Assembly (NCBI RefSeq): GCF_041821065.1
Contig: NZ_JBGUAX010000001.1
Span: 490,349-554,348 of the forward strand
DNA length: 64,000 nucleotides
Source of the DNA: Egicoccus sp. AB-alg2
GTDB taxonomy: Bacteria > Actinomycetota > Nitriliruptoria > Nitriliruptorales > Nitriliruptoraceae
Direction of reading: 5' to 3'
Shown here: piece by piece, positions 43,355 through 52,353 of the stretch
Layout of the letters: each line of letters starts with the position of its first letter
How positions within the stretch are numbered: position 1 is the first letter of the stretch
Notes under the pieces: model-generated
The model's database searches: none
What the model was told of the DNA's origin: nothing
The model's input: the letters and a program-made list of their open reading frames with translations, nothing else
Position numbers and translations under genes: made by a program

Positions 43355-44185
43355 GTGACCAGCCACGAGACGCCGCCCGTCGACGTGGGCACCGACGTCG
43401 GTGAGGTGACCTTCGTCGGCACCGCCACGGTCCTGTTGCGGCTCGGCGGCTTCACGATCCTGACAGACCCGAACTTCCTGCACCGCGGCGAGTACGCCAA
43501 GCTCGGCGGCGGCCTGCGCTCGAAACGGCTCACCGACCCGGCCATGGAGATCGAGGACCTGCCACCCCTCGACGCCGTGGTGCTCTCCCACCATCATGGC
43601 GACCACTTCGACGAGGTCGCCGCCGCGCGCCTCGACCCGGACGTGCCGATCCTGACGACACCGCACGCGGCCCGGAAGTTGACCCGGCAGGGATTCCGGC
43701 GGCCTCTGGGAATGGCGACCTGGCAGTCGCACCCGCTGGTGCGCGACGGACGCCGCCTCGCCGTCACCTCCCTGCCCGGCAAGCACGCGCCCGATCCGCT
43801 GGCCAAGGTGCTGCCTCCCGTGATGGGCAGCCTGCTGGAGCTGGAACGCGACGGACAGCGGCCCTTCCGGGTCTACGTCACCGGTGACACGCTGCTGCAC
43901 GACCGTCTGCACCAGATCCCGCACCGCTACCCGGAACTCGACCTGGTGCTGCTGCACCTGGGGGGCACCCGTGTCGGCGGTGTCCTGCTGACCATGGACG
44001 ACGTCCAGGGCGTCCGCCTACTGCACGCGTTCCGTCCGCGCGAGGCCGTCCCGATCCACTACGACGACTACACGGTGTTCCGTTCCCCGTTGTCCGAGTT
44101 CCGGGGGCGGGCGGCCGAAGCGGCGCTCGACACGAGGATCGTCTACGTCGATCGCGGCGAGACCCACCGGTTCGAGGTCGGCTGA
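43355..44185 (+). CDS. UlaG/NAPE-PLD-like metallo-hydrolase
   Basis: 276 residues in the MBL fold. Metal motif LSHHHGDHFD, a following PGKHAPD His, GDTLLHD Asp and PIHYDDY His complete the set. Organisation (GTATVLLRLGGFTILTDPNF at the start) is that of UlaG-like or NAPE-phospholipase-D-like lactonases/phosphodiesterases. Start GTG 43355, AAGGAGG upstream. It stands alone 120 bases after the response regulator. Confidence 0.87.
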   Translation: MTSHETPPVDVGTDVGEVTFVGTATVLLRLGGFTILTDPNFLHRGEYAKLGGGLRSKRLTDPAMEIEDLPPLDAVVLSHHHGDHFDEVAAARLDPDVPILTTPHAARKLTRQGFRRPLGMATWQSHPLVRDGRRLAVTSLPGKHAPDPLAKVLPPVMGSLLELERDGQRPFRVYVTGDTLLHDRLHQIPHRYPELDLVLLHLGGTRVGGVLLTMDDVQGVRLLHAFRPREAVPIHYDDYTVFRSPLSEFRGRAAEAALDTRIVYVDRGETHRFEVG

Positions 44186-44314
44186 CCAGCGCGTCTGCTG
44201 CCCGGTCGGGTGCGGCAAGGTCAGCGTCCTTGGAGCGTGCCGCGTCGAGGTGTCGGCTGCGGCGGTCGTGCACGTTTCCGCCACGCAACCGCACCGCGAC
44301 GAAGGGACGGACCC

Positions 44315-44554
44315 GTGGACGCCAGCGAGCCGCCGACGCGGCAGGACGGCGCCGCACGTCGCCGCCGCGCCCGAGCGGGCGCGGGGACCTGCGTCGCCCT
44401 GGGGGCAGCCCTGCTGCTGGGAGCTTGCGAGGGCACGGACCTCGACGCCGACACCGACGCCCCCGTCGAGGCCGACGACCCGGCGGACACCGTCGACCCG
44501 CCGGGCGGCGAGGAGGACGGCGGCTGGCAGGACGACCCGTCCGACGAGCGGTGA
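44315..44554 (+). CDS. Small acidic lipoprotein
   Basis: 79 residues from GTG 44315 (AAGGGA upstream). A basic N-terminus (RRRRARAG) and hydrophobic segment lead to lipobox LLGACEG (Cys near 47). The mature part is only about 33 residues and almost entirely Asp/Glu/Pro. No fold assigned. It resembles in style the tiny lipoprotein at 55801-55971. Confidence 0.65.
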   Translation: MDASEPPTRQDGAARRRRARAGAGTCVALGAALLLGACEGTDLDADTDAPVEADDPADTVDPPGGEEDGGWQDDPSDER

Positions 44555-44590
44555 CCCGCACCGCCACCGCACCGCGACCATCGGAGCAGC

Positions 44591-45013
44591 ATGGAGACCG
44601 GCCTGAACCTCGACGTCCTCGCGACGGTGCACCAGTTCCTGGGTTACCTGGTCGCCCTCACGGTCATCGCCGCGGCCGTCGTCGGATTCACCGACGACCG
44701 CGAGGGCGTCTTCGCACCTCGGATCTTCGTCGTGCCGGCGATCCTGATCGACATCCAGGTGCTCGGCGGCCTGGTGATCTACACCCTCGGCCGCTACTGG
44801 GAACACCCGTCGTGGCTGGTCGCGATCCTGCATCCGCTGCTGGCGCTGTCCGCGCTGGTGCTCGCCCACGTGATGGTCGGCCGCGCACGCAAGACCAGTC
44901 CACCGGTCCGCGCCCGCCGCACCGCCGCGAGCGGACTCGTGGGCGCCCTGCTCCTGGTGGCCGGCGCGATCGGGGTCGTCAGTGCCGGGATCCGGGGCGC
45001 CGGCGCCGGCTGA
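44591..45013 (+). CDS. Four-helix integral membrane protein
   Basis: 140 residues with four hydrophobic helices (about 10-30, 45-67, 74-97, 110-132). Histidines at helix ends or centres (VHQFLGYL, REYWEHPSW-type segment, AILHPLLALSALVLAHVMVG) recall heme-binding cytochrome b561-like bundles, but this is only a resemblance. ATG 44591 with GGAGC upstream. 36 bases after the small lipoprotein, so probably co-transcribed with it. Confidence 0.7.
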   Translation: METGLNLDVLATVHQFLGYLVALTVIAAAVVGFTDDREGVFAPRIFVVPAILIDIQVLGGLVIYTLGRYWEHPSWLVAILHPLLALSALVLAHVMVGRARKTSPPVRARRTAASGLVGALLLVAGAIGVVSAGIRGAGAG

Positions 45014-45027
45014 CATCCCGACGCCAG

Positions 45028-45048
45028 CCGGCGGGGACCGGCCGCCGG
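45028..45048 (+). terminator. GC hairpin after the membrane protein gene
   Basis: ccggcgg (45028-45034), 7-base loop, ccgccgg (45042-45048), starting 15 bases after the stop. Confidence 0.4.
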
Positions 45049-45114
45049 TGACGTCGCCGCCTGTCGTCGACGCGCCGTCTACGCTTGCCGCACGGGTGCT
45101 GTGAGGAGTCGCAC

Positions 45115-45525
45115 GTGGCGCGCTCGGGGCCACCGGCCTACGCCTGGGACTGGTTCACGCGGCAGCGGCTGCTCTGGCGCGAGGTCCGCAGCCGGCTCGC
45201 CAACGGCGAGGATCCGGCCGCGGCGCGCCGCTACTCGGCCGTGGAGACCCGCACCGACGTGGTGCCCATGCTGCGTGCCGACTATCCGCGCGACGACACC
45301 GTGCGCGGCGTCGTGCACGAGGTGGTCGCCGAACTGGCCTTCCTCGGCCGCACCGACGTCCGCTTCGAGGAACTGGGGCTGCGCAACTCCCCACGCGGGC
45401 TGCGCTGGTGGTGGTTCGCGCTGACCGGTGAGGAACCCGACGCCCCCCACGCGCCCGCCTCGGAGCCGCCCCCGGAGCCGCGTCAGCTCGCGCTCGACGA
45501 GGTCCTGCGCGGCTACGGCGACTGA
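45115..45525 (+). CDS. Hypothetical protein
   Basis: 136 residues from GTG 45115 (GAGGAG upstream; TACGCT at 45080-45085 is a candidate -10). The first 95 residues look like a compact helical domain (YAWDWFTRQRLLWREVRSRL, DDTVRGVVHEVVAELAFLG), ending RWWWFALTGEEPD, then a Pro/Glu tail. Family not recognised. Confidence 0.65.
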   Translation: MARSGPPAYAWDWFTRQRLLWREVRSRLANGEDPAAARRYSAVETRTDVVPMLRADYPRDDTVRGVVHEVVAELAFLGRTDVRFEELGLRNSPRGLRWWWFALTGEEPDAPHAPASEPPPEPRQLALDEVLRGYGD

Positions 45526-45661
45526 CCGCCGGCGGGCCGGCGCGGCGACGGCGACCGACGCCGTGGCCTCGGGCCGCCAGTGCCGTTCGGGGCCCGGGAC
45601 CGGGCCGGATGGGCCGACCGGCGGGCGTCGGTCGGTGCCCGACGCTGGCACCCTTGCCGGC

Positions 45662-46681
45662 ATGCGACGTCCACGACTCGAACGGGCACCAGGACTGCCG
45701 GGCGTACGCGCGCTGGTGCGCTGGCAGCTCGGGCGCGTCTTCGGACCGCCCCCGTTCGACCCGTCCGGTGCGCCGGGCGATCCCGGACTGTGCGGCCCCG
45801 GATCGGCCTCGTGGCAGGTGATCGGCGAGCCGGCCGCCATCGCCGGTGGCGTGCGCGCACTCATGTTGCAGGTCGCGCACCCGCTGGCCATGGCCGGGGT
45901 CGCCGACCACTCCGCCTTCCGCACCGACCCGCTCGGCCGGCTGCACCGCACCTCGGCCTACGTCACGGCCTCGACCTTCGGCTCCACCCCGGAGGCGCTG
46001 CGGGTCGCCCGTCAGGTCCGACGCGTCCATCCGCATGTGACGGGCACGGCCCCCGACGGGCGCCCGTACCGCGCCGACGATCCGCGGCTGCTGACGTGGG
46101 TCGGCGTCGCCATGACCGCGTCGTTCCTCGAGGCCGACCGGTTGTGGTCGCCGCACCCCATCGAGGCGGCGGCGCGCGACGCCTTCGTGCGCGAGCAGTC
46201 GCGCATCGCCGCGCTCCTCGACCCGCAGGTGGACGTGGACGGCCTGCTCGCCGACCCGGCGGCGCAGGCGGAACTGCGGGCCGGTCGGATCCCGCTACCG
46301 ATGTTCGACGACGGCGTGCTGCCGCGAACGGATGCGGAGCTGCGGGAGGTGCTCGACGGCTTCGCCGGGGAGCTGGAGGTCAACGAACAGGGCCGTTCGG
46401 CACTCCGGTTCCTGCGGTGGCCGCCGCTGCCGGCCTCGGTCCGGCCGGCCTACCTGGTGCTCTACGCCGGGGCGGTCGGCTCGCTGGCACCGCACGAGCG
46501 GCGCGCGCTGGAGCTGGACGTTCCCGCTGCCGCGGCGAAGGCGGCGGTGCTGCAGACGCGGGTCGCGCTCGCGGCGCTGCGGGCGGCGACCGGCGTCTCA
46601 CCGAGCGTGTCGGCGGCGACCGACCGTGCGGCCGCATCGACGGCGGCGGCAGGGATCGATGGCGATAGCGTCGCCTCCTGA
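45662..46681 (+). CDS. MpaB/latex-clearing-like oxygenase (DUF2236)
   Basis: 339 residues matching the ER-bound oxygenase/rubber-oxygenase catalytic domain. Landmarks are LMLQVAHPLAMAGVADHS with the heme-type His, FRTDPLGRLHRTSAYVTAST and WVGVAMTASFLEA. Known relatives are b-type heme oxygenases acting on polyisoprene or isoprenoid chains; the substrate here is unknown. ATG 45662. It precedes the molybdopterin gene by 21 bases and may share its transcript. Confidence 0.85.
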   Translation: MRRPRLERAPGLPGVRALVRWQLGRVFGPPPFDPSGAPGDPGLCGPGSASWQVIGEPAAIAGGVRALMLQVAHPLAMAGVADHSAFRTDPLGRLHRTSAYVTASTFGSTPEALRVARQVRRVHPHVTGTAPDGRPYRADDPRLLTWVGVAMTASFLEADRLWSPHPIEAAARDAFVREQSRIAALLDPQVDVDGLLADPAAQAELRAGRIPLPMFDDGVLPRTDAELREVLDGFAGELEVNEQGRSALRFLRWPPLPASVRPAYLVLYAGAVGSLAPHERRALELDVPAAAAKAAVLQTRVALAALRAATGVSPSVSAATDRAAASTAAAGIDGDSVAS

Positions 46682-46702
46682 CGTGACCTGGAGGACCTCC
46701 AC

Positions 46703-48991
46703 GTGCGCACCGCCATCCGGACCTGCCCACTGTGCGAGGCCACCTGCGGTCTGCGCCTGACGCTGGACGACGACCGGGTCGTGCGGGTCGAAGGCGATCC
46801 CGAAGACGTCCTGAGCCACGGCTACCTGTGCCCGAAGGGCGCGCGGATCGGCGAGGTGCACGCCGACCCGGACCGCCTGACCCGTCCGCGCGTGCGCCGC
46901 GACGGGCAGCTGGTCGAGACGGACTGGAACGACGCGTTCGACGAGGTCGCGCGGCGGCTGGCACCGATCGTCGCCGAACACGGTCCCGACAGCGTCGGCG
47001 TCTACCTCGGCAATCCCAACGTCCACAACCTGGCCGGCCAACTCTACGTGCGACCGCTGGTCAAGGCCCTGCGGACGCGGAACGTGTTCAGCGCCTCCAG
47101 CGTCGACCAACTCCCCAAGCACCTGTCGTGCGGCGCGCTGTTCGGCGATCCCCTGGCCATCCCCGTGCCGGACGTCGATCGAACCGACCTCCTGGTGGTA
47201 CTCGGCGGCAACCCGCGGGTCTCCAACGGCTCGTTGTGGACGGCACCCGACCTGCCCGGCCGCCTCAACGCCTTGCAGCGCCGAGGCGGTCGGCTGGTCG
47301 TCGTGGACCCGCGCCGCACCCGCACCGCCGCGCGGGCGGACCGGCATCTGGCGATCCGCCCCGGAGCCGACGCGTACCTGCTGGCCGCGCTCGCGCACAC
47401 GCTGTTCGACGAGGGCCTGGCCGATCCCGGCGCTCACCTGCGCGGGCACCTCGACGGCCTCGAGCGCGTCCCGGAGCGGCTGGCCGGCTTCACGCCGGAG
47501 GCCGTGTCGGCCCACTGCGGCATCGAGGCGGCCGAGATCCGCACGCTCGCCCGTGAGCTGGCCGCCGCCGACCGCGCCTGCGTGTACGGCCGCCTCGGCA
47601 CGACCACGGTCCGCCACGGCTCGGTCGCGAGCTGGCTCGTCGACGTCCTGAACGTCCTCACCGGCAACCTCGACCGGCCGGGCGGCGCGATGTTCCCGCA
47701 GCCGGCGCACCACCGCTTCCCGCGCCGGCCGTTCACGGCCGGCCGGTGGCGCAGCCGCGTGCGGGGCCTGCCGGAGGTCATCGGCGAACTGCCGGTGGCG
47801 ACGCTCGCGGACGAGATCGAGACCCCCGGTGCGGGACGGATCCGCGCGCTGCTGGTCGTCGCCGGCAACCCGGTGCTCTCCACGCCCGACGGGGGTCGCC
47901 TCGACGCGGCCCTGGCCTCGCTCGACCTCGTGGTCGCCGTCGACCCGCACGTCACCGCGACCGCCCGGCACGCCGACGTGGTGCTCCCGCCCCCGTCGCT
48001 GCTGGAGCGCTCGCACTACGACCTCGCCTTCACCGGCTTCGCGATACGCAACGTGGCCAACTACTCCCCCGTGACGGTCGCACCGCCGGAGGGCCACCTC
48101 GACGAATGGCAGATCCTGCTGGCCCTGGCGGCCGTCGCGCTCGGGCAGCGGCCGCCGCTGGATCTGGCGGCGGCCGACGCGTTCGTGGCCCGGGCACTGG
48201 CCGAGCAACTGGTCGCCGACCCGACCGCCCGCGTCCTCGAACGCGACGCCGAGGCGGTGCTCGGGCACGTCGGTGACCGACAAGGTCCCGAGCGCCTGCT
48301 GGACCTGCTGCTGCGGGCCGGCCCCTATGGCGACGGGTTCGGCAGCCACCCGGACGGGCTCACCCTCGCCGCGCTCGAGGAGCAGCCCCATGGCGTCGAC
48401 CTCGGCGAGCTGCGACCGCGCATCCCCGACGTGCTCGCGACCGCGTCCGGGCGCATCGAACTGCTGCCCGAGCTGCTCGCTCCCGGGATCGCGGCGCTGG
48501 AGGCTGAGCTCGACGTGACGCCAGCCGAGGGGTTGGTGCTGGTCGGTCGCCGGCACCTGCGCACCAACAACTCGTGGTCCCACAACGTGCCGGGCTTGCG
48601 CGGCGCCGGTCTGTGCACCCTGCAGGTGCATCCCGAGGACGCCGCACGCCACCGCTTGACGGACGGCGGCGAGGCGCGCGTGCGCTCGCGGGTCGGTGAG
48701 GTGGTCGCCACCGTGGAGGTCACCGACGAGCTGCGCCCCGGCGTGGTGAGCCTCCCCCACGGCTTCGGCCACGACCTCGACGGCGTCGAGCTGTCGGTCG
48801 CACGCGCGGCGCCCGGCGTGAACAGCAACCTGCTCAGCGACAGCCACGACCTTGACGTGCTGACCGGGACGGCGGTGCTCAACGGCATCCCCGTGGAGGT
48901 CGGGCCCGCGGACGGGGTGGCCACCGCCGAGCCGGCCGAGGCGACGGTCGCGGGTGCCGGGGACCGCGCCGACCTGACGAGCACCGTATGA
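46703..48991 (+). CDS. Molybdopterin oxidoreductase of the DMSO reductase family
   Basis: 762 residues. An N-terminal [4Fe-4S] site is complete: Cys8-x2-Cys11-x3-Cys15-x27-Cys43. Then molybdopterin-binding domains (VVLGGNPRVSNGSLW, VVDPRRTRTA, VAGNPVLSTPD) and a C-terminal dinucleotide-binding domain (LRTNNSWSHNVPGL). The region of the metal ligand reads FSASSVDQLPKHLSCG, with no selenocysteine. It resembles assimilatory/formate-dehydrogenase-like acetylene-hydratase-class proteins; the substrate is unknown. GTG start. Its stop overlaps the flavoprotein start. Confidence 0.9.
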   Translation: MRTAIRTCPLCEATCGLRLTLDDDRVVRVEGDPEDVLSHGYLCPKGARIGEVHADPDRLTRPRVRRDGQLVETDWNDAFDEVARRLAPIVAEHGPDSVGVYLGNPNVHNLAGQLYVRPLVKALRTRNVFSASSVDQLPKHLSCGALFGDPLAIPVPDVDRTDLLVVLGGNPRVSNGSLWTAPDLPGRLNALQRRGGRLVVVDPRRTRTAARADRHLAIRPGADAYLLAALAHTLFDEGLADPGAHLRGHLDGLERVPERLAGFTPEAVSAHCGIEAAEIRTLARELAAADRACVYGRLGTTTVRHGSVASWLVDVLNVLTGNLDRPGGAMFPQPAHHRFPRRPFTAGRWRSRVRGLPEVIGELPVATLADEIETPGAGRIRALLVVAGNPVLSTPDGGRLDAALASLDLVVAVDPHVTATARHADVVLPPPSLLERSHYDLAFTGFAIRNVANYSPVTVAPPEGHLDEWQILLALAAVALGQRPPLDLAAADAFVARALAEQLVADPTARVLERDAEAVLGHVGDRQGPERLLDLLLRAGPYGDGFGSHPDGLTLAALEEQPHGVDLGELRPRIPDVLATASGRIELLPELLAPGIAALEAELDVTPAEGLVLVGRRHLRTNNSWSHNVPGLRGAGLCTLQVHPEDAARHRLTDGGEARVRSRVGEVVATVEVTDELRPGVVSLPHGFGHDLDGVELSVARAAPGVNSNLLSDSHDLDVLTGTAVLNGIPVEVGPADGVATAEPAEATVAGAGDRADLTSTV

Positions 48992-50037
48992 GCGATCGTC
49001 ACGAGACGGCGGCCCCGCACCTTCCGGCCGAGGTCGACGCGCTGGTCGTCGGTGGCGGCCCCGCCGGCGCCGCTGCCGCGACGTGGCTCGGGCGCTACCG
49101 CCGACGCACGCTGCTGATCGACGCCGAGGAACCACGTAACCGGTGGGTCGACCGTGTCAACGGCCTACCCGGACTGGACCCGATCGCGCCCGAGGACCTG
49201 CAGGACCGGCTGCGTCAGGGGGTCAGCCGCTACCCGCACGTCACGCGGGTCGCGGGACGCGTGGCGGCCCTGCACCGTGACGACGGGCTGGCCGGGGACT
49301 GCCGCTTCCTCGCCACGCTCGACGACGGGCGGCAGGTCGCGACCCGGCGGGTCGTGCTGGCCACCGGCGTGCGTGACGCGTTTCCGGACCTTCGCCGATT
49401 CCAGGAGCACTACGGCGCGGACGTCTTCCACTGCCCGAGCTGCGAGGGGTTCGACGCCCGCGACCGGCACGTCGTGGTGCTCGGATGGGGTCCGCACGTG
49501 CCGGCCTTCGCCTCCGAGCTGCTGGACTGGGCCGCCTCGGTGACGATCGTGACCGACGGACCACGGCCGCAGGTCTCCGGCGACCAGCTCGACGCGTGCG
49601 AGCGACTGGGCATCGACTTCGTGACCGACGACCCGGCCGAGGAGCTGGTCGGCGAACGCGGCGCGCTGGAGGCGGTCCGCCTCACCAGCGGCCGGCGGCT
49701 GCCGGCCGGCATGGTGTTCTTCTCCATCGCCCACGACGCCGACCTGTCGCTGGCCGAGGGATTGGACTGCGCGGTCGACGACGAAGGTGTGCTGGTCGTG
49801 GACGACGAGGCCCAGACCACCGTGCCTGGCGTGTACGCGGCAGGCGACATCACCCCCGGCATGCAGCTGGTCGCGGTCGCCATCGGCAAGGGCACCACGG
49901 CCGGGGTGGCGTGCGCGAAGTCGTTGCACGGGCACGACACCTCGCCCGAGTCGCCGTCACCGGCGCCCGACGCCGCGCCGCTGGTACCCGCAGACGAACG
50001 GCAGGAGTCGCCCGGCGTCACGCCACGCCGGTCATGA
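48988..50037 (+). CDS. Thioredoxin-reductase-like flavoprotein with CPSC motif
   Basis: 349 residues. FAD motif VVGGGPAGAAAA (near 20-31), redox motif CPSC at 149-152 (HCPSCEGFD), ATG motif in VYAAGDITPG. The NADPH-type GxGxxA is altered to GWGPHV. Residues after 310 are a Pro/Ser tail. Translationally coupled (ATGA) to the molybdopterin oxidoreductase, so it may be that enzyme's electron partner rather than a thioredoxin reductase; this is an inference from coupling. Confidence 0.88.
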   Translation: MSDRHETAAPHLPAEVDALVVGGGPAGAAAATWLGRYRRRTLLIDAEEPRNRWVDRVNGLPGLDPIAPEDLQDRLRQGVSRYPHVTRVAGRVAALHRDDGLAGDCRFLATLDDGRQVATRRVVLATGVRDAFPDLRRFQEHYGADVFHCPSCEGFDARDRHVVVLGWGPHVPAFASELLDWAASVTIVTDGPRPQVSGDQLDACERLGIDFVTDDPAEELVGERGALEAVRLTSGRRLPAGMVFFSIAHDADLSLAEGLDCAVDDEGVLVVDDEAQTTVPGVYAAGDITPGMQLVAVAIGKGTTAGVACAKSLHGHDTSPESPSPAPDAAPLVPADERQESPGVTPRRS

Positions 50038-50070
50038 CCGGCGGCAACCAGCACCGGACGGGTTCCGCGC

Positions 50071-50100
50071 CGTCAGTCGCCGTCAGTCGCCGTCAGCCGC
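50071..50100. repeat. 10-bp triplicate
   Basis: cgtcagtcgc at 50071-50080, 50081-50090 and (one change) 50091-50100, in the convergent gap after the flavoprotein gene. Confidence 0.7.
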
Positions 50101-50106
50101 CGACGG

Positions 50107-51168
50107 TCAGCCGCCGGCTGCCGACGCCGCCTCACCGCCTCCGGCCGCCGCCAGTTCCGCGAACAGCGCGTCCAGGTCGGCGCCCGGCAGCAGCACCTGC
50201 GCGCCGCCGGACGTGACGTGCGACACGACCGGCACCTCGCCGCGGACGACGTCACCGTCCGTGAGGTCGCGGGCCCGACCCGACAGCGCCAGCAGGTCGT
50301 CCAGCCCGAGACTGCTGCCCAACGTCACCGCGTCGCCGAGGTCGGACGCCAGCCGACGCAGGGTGCCGAGGGAGCGGACCTCGGCCACCTCGCCCAGCAC
50401 CTGCAGCAGCACGTCCTGTTGCCGGGCGTTGCGCGTCAGGTCGTTCACGCCCGGCATCGTCCGCCAGCGCCCGTCCACGAGTTCCTGCGTCATGCGCGAG
50501 CGCGTCCACGCCAGCGCCTGCTCGGACGAGGCGTGCACGCAGCCGCCCGGCAGGTCCAGGTCGCTGTGCCGGTCGCGGACCGGGTGGTCCGTGCAGATCT
50601 CGATGCCGCCCACGGCGTCGATCACCTCCAGGAACCCCTCGAAGCCCACCTCCACGTAGTGGTCGATCCGCCAGCCGGTCACGTGTTCCACGGTCAGCAT
50701 GGTCAGCTGGGGACCGGTGGCCGCCTCGCCGCAACCGTTGAGGGCGGCGTTGATGCGCTGCCGTCCGCCGTGGCACAGGTCCTCCACCCACAGGTCACGC
50801 GGCAGCGACACCAGGACCGGCCGACCTCCGGGCGCCGGTAGCCGCACCAGCAGCAGGACGTCGGCACGTCTGCCGCTGCGGCCTTCGCCGGCGTCGTTGC
50901 CGACGACGAGGAACGTGGCGGCTCCGTCCTCCGTGGTGCCGGCCGGGGCGGCGGAGCGGGCGGACGACCGCGGCTCCGGGCCCGCGCCGTCGGCTTCGTC
51001 CGTGTCCGGTGCGGGTGTCACCAGTCCCAGCCGCTCGCGCGCGGCGAGGGTGTCGTCGTCGACCCGCTGCAGGCTGCCCGTGGTCGCGCGAAAGCCCACC
51101 GCGACGGCGGCGACGGCCACGATCGCCACGCCGGCCGCGACGGCCACCCGCCGGCCCTTCCTCGTCAT
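50107..51168 (-). CDS. LytR-CpsA-Psr (LCP) family ligase
   Basis: 353 residues. Membrane helix (about 7-27), a Pro/Asp linker, then an LCP domain with conserved acidic/basic residues: SGRRADVLLLVRL, SLPRDLWVEDL, QRINAAL and GFEGFLEVIDAVGGIEI. LCP enzymes attach teichoic acid, arabinogalactan or capsule precursors to peptidoglycan. ATG 51166-51168. It stands near the envelope region on the right side of the window. Confidence 0.92.
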   Translation of the reverse strand: MTRKGRRVAVAAGVAIVAVAAVAVGFRATTGSLQRVDDDTLAARERLGLVTPAPDTDEADGAGPEPRSSARSAAPAGTTEDGAATFLVVGNDAGEGRSGRRADVLLLVRLPAPGGRPVLVSLPRDLWVEDLCHGGRQRINAALNGCGEAATGPQLTMLTVEHVTGWRIDHYVEVGFEGFLEVIDAVGGIEICTDHPVRDRHSDLDLPGGCVHASSEQALAWTRSRMTQELVDGRWRTMPGVNDLTRNARQQDVLLQVLGEVAEVRSLGTLRRLASDLGDAVTLGSSLGLDDLLALSGRARDLTDGDVVRGEVPVVSHVTSGGAQVLLPGADLDALFAELAAAGGGEAASAAGG

Positions 51169-51352
51169 GGCGTCCCCGTGCGTGCCGCGGAATGCATCGA
51201 GGTTCTCCGGCCGGTGCGACCGGCAGCAGAGGCAGGTGTCCCGGTGTGGATGCCCGTTCCACGTCCCCGGCCACGCCGCCGCGGCCGCCGAACGGCGCGC
51301 CGGGCGGGGCGAGCGGCGATACTGGGCCCCGAGCCGAATCGGAGACCAGGCC

Positions 51353-52276
51353 GTGAGCGGACCCGTCCAGGACCCGGATCGCGCGTGCGAGGACGTCGCG
51401 CTGCCGGGACTGCAGCTCCGCGAGGGGCGCCGGACCCAGGTCGGGGGCCTGCCGGTGACGCGCGTGCTGCCGACCAAGGGCCGCCGCGACGTCGGCCCGT
51501 GGTGCTTCGTCGACCTGGCAGGACCCGCCGACGCCGAGGAACCCGACCCGATGGAGGTCGGACCGCATCCGCACATCGGTCTGGCGACCGTCACCTGGCT
51601 CATCGAGGGAGAGGCCCTGCACGCGGACTCGCTCGGCACCGAGCAGGTGATCCGTCCCGGCCAGCTCAACCTGATGCACGCCGGACACGGCATCGCGCAC
51701 GCCGAGCTCGCCGCCCGGCCGCCCTTCCGTGGCGTGCAGATGTGGCTGGCGCAGCCGGAGCCGACCCGCCACGGCGCGCCCGCGTTCGAGCACCACGCGG
51801 AGTTGCCACGCCTGGAGCTGCCGGGCGGTGAGGCGCTGGTGTTCGCGGGGCAGCTGACCGGTACGAGCTCGCCGGCGCGGGCCGACGCGCCGCTGGTGGG
51901 CGCGGACGTGACGGTGTCGCGCGGCCGGACGGCCCTGGAGCTGGATGCCGGGTTCGAGCACACGCTCGTGCCGCTCGACGGTCGCGTGCGTGTGGGCGGT
52001 GACGTCGTCGAACCGGGATGGCTGGCATTGCTGCCGGCCGGGCCCGCAGAGCTCGTCATCGACGCCGAGCACGACGCCACCCGCTTCCTGCTGCTCGGTG
52101 GCGAGCCGCTGGGCGTGCGCCTGGAGATGTTCTGGAACTTCGTGGCCCGCACCCGTGAGGAGATCGAACAGGCCTGGCGGGACTGGCAGGCGCGCGACAC
52201 CGACCGCTTCGGGCCCGTGCCGTCGAAACTGGCGCGCATCGAGGCCCCGCGGCCACCGTGGCTTCCGGCCGGCTGA
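51353..52276 (+). CDS. Pirin-family cupin protein
   Basis: 307 residues with two cupin domains. The metal-binding His set is intact in the first: GPHPHIGLATVTWL, MHAGHGIAHAEL. Ends with the pirin C-terminal FWNFVARTREEIEQA. Pirins act as quercetinases or regulators; no target can be read from context. GTG 51353, GGAGAC upstream. Confidence 0.92.
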   Translation: MSGPVQDPDRACEDVALPGLQLREGRRTQVGGLPVTRVLPTKGRRDVGPWCFVDLAGPADAEEPDPMEVGPHPHIGLATVTWLIEGEALHADSLGTEQVIRPGQLNLMHAGHGIAHAELAARPPFRGVQMWLAQPEPTRHGAPAFEHHAELPRLELPGGEALVFAGQLTGTSSPARADAPLVGADVTVSRGRTALELDAGFEHTLVPLDGRVRVGGDVVEPGWLALLPAGPAELVIDAEHDATRFLLLGGEPLGVRLEMFWNFVARTREEIEQAWRDWQARDTDRFGPVPSKLARIEAPRPPWLPAG

Positions 52277-52353
52277 CCCCGCCGCGGACTGGACAGCGCG
52301 CCGCGCGTGCAGTGAAGTCGCGCCCCGCCCCCGCCGTCCCTCGAGGCTCCCGC

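Noticed and set aside
46690..46705. Third buried ribosome site (ggagg-a-cctcc) before the molybdopterin gene
   Set aside because: The inverted repeat has a one-base loop and cannot form a hairpin as such.
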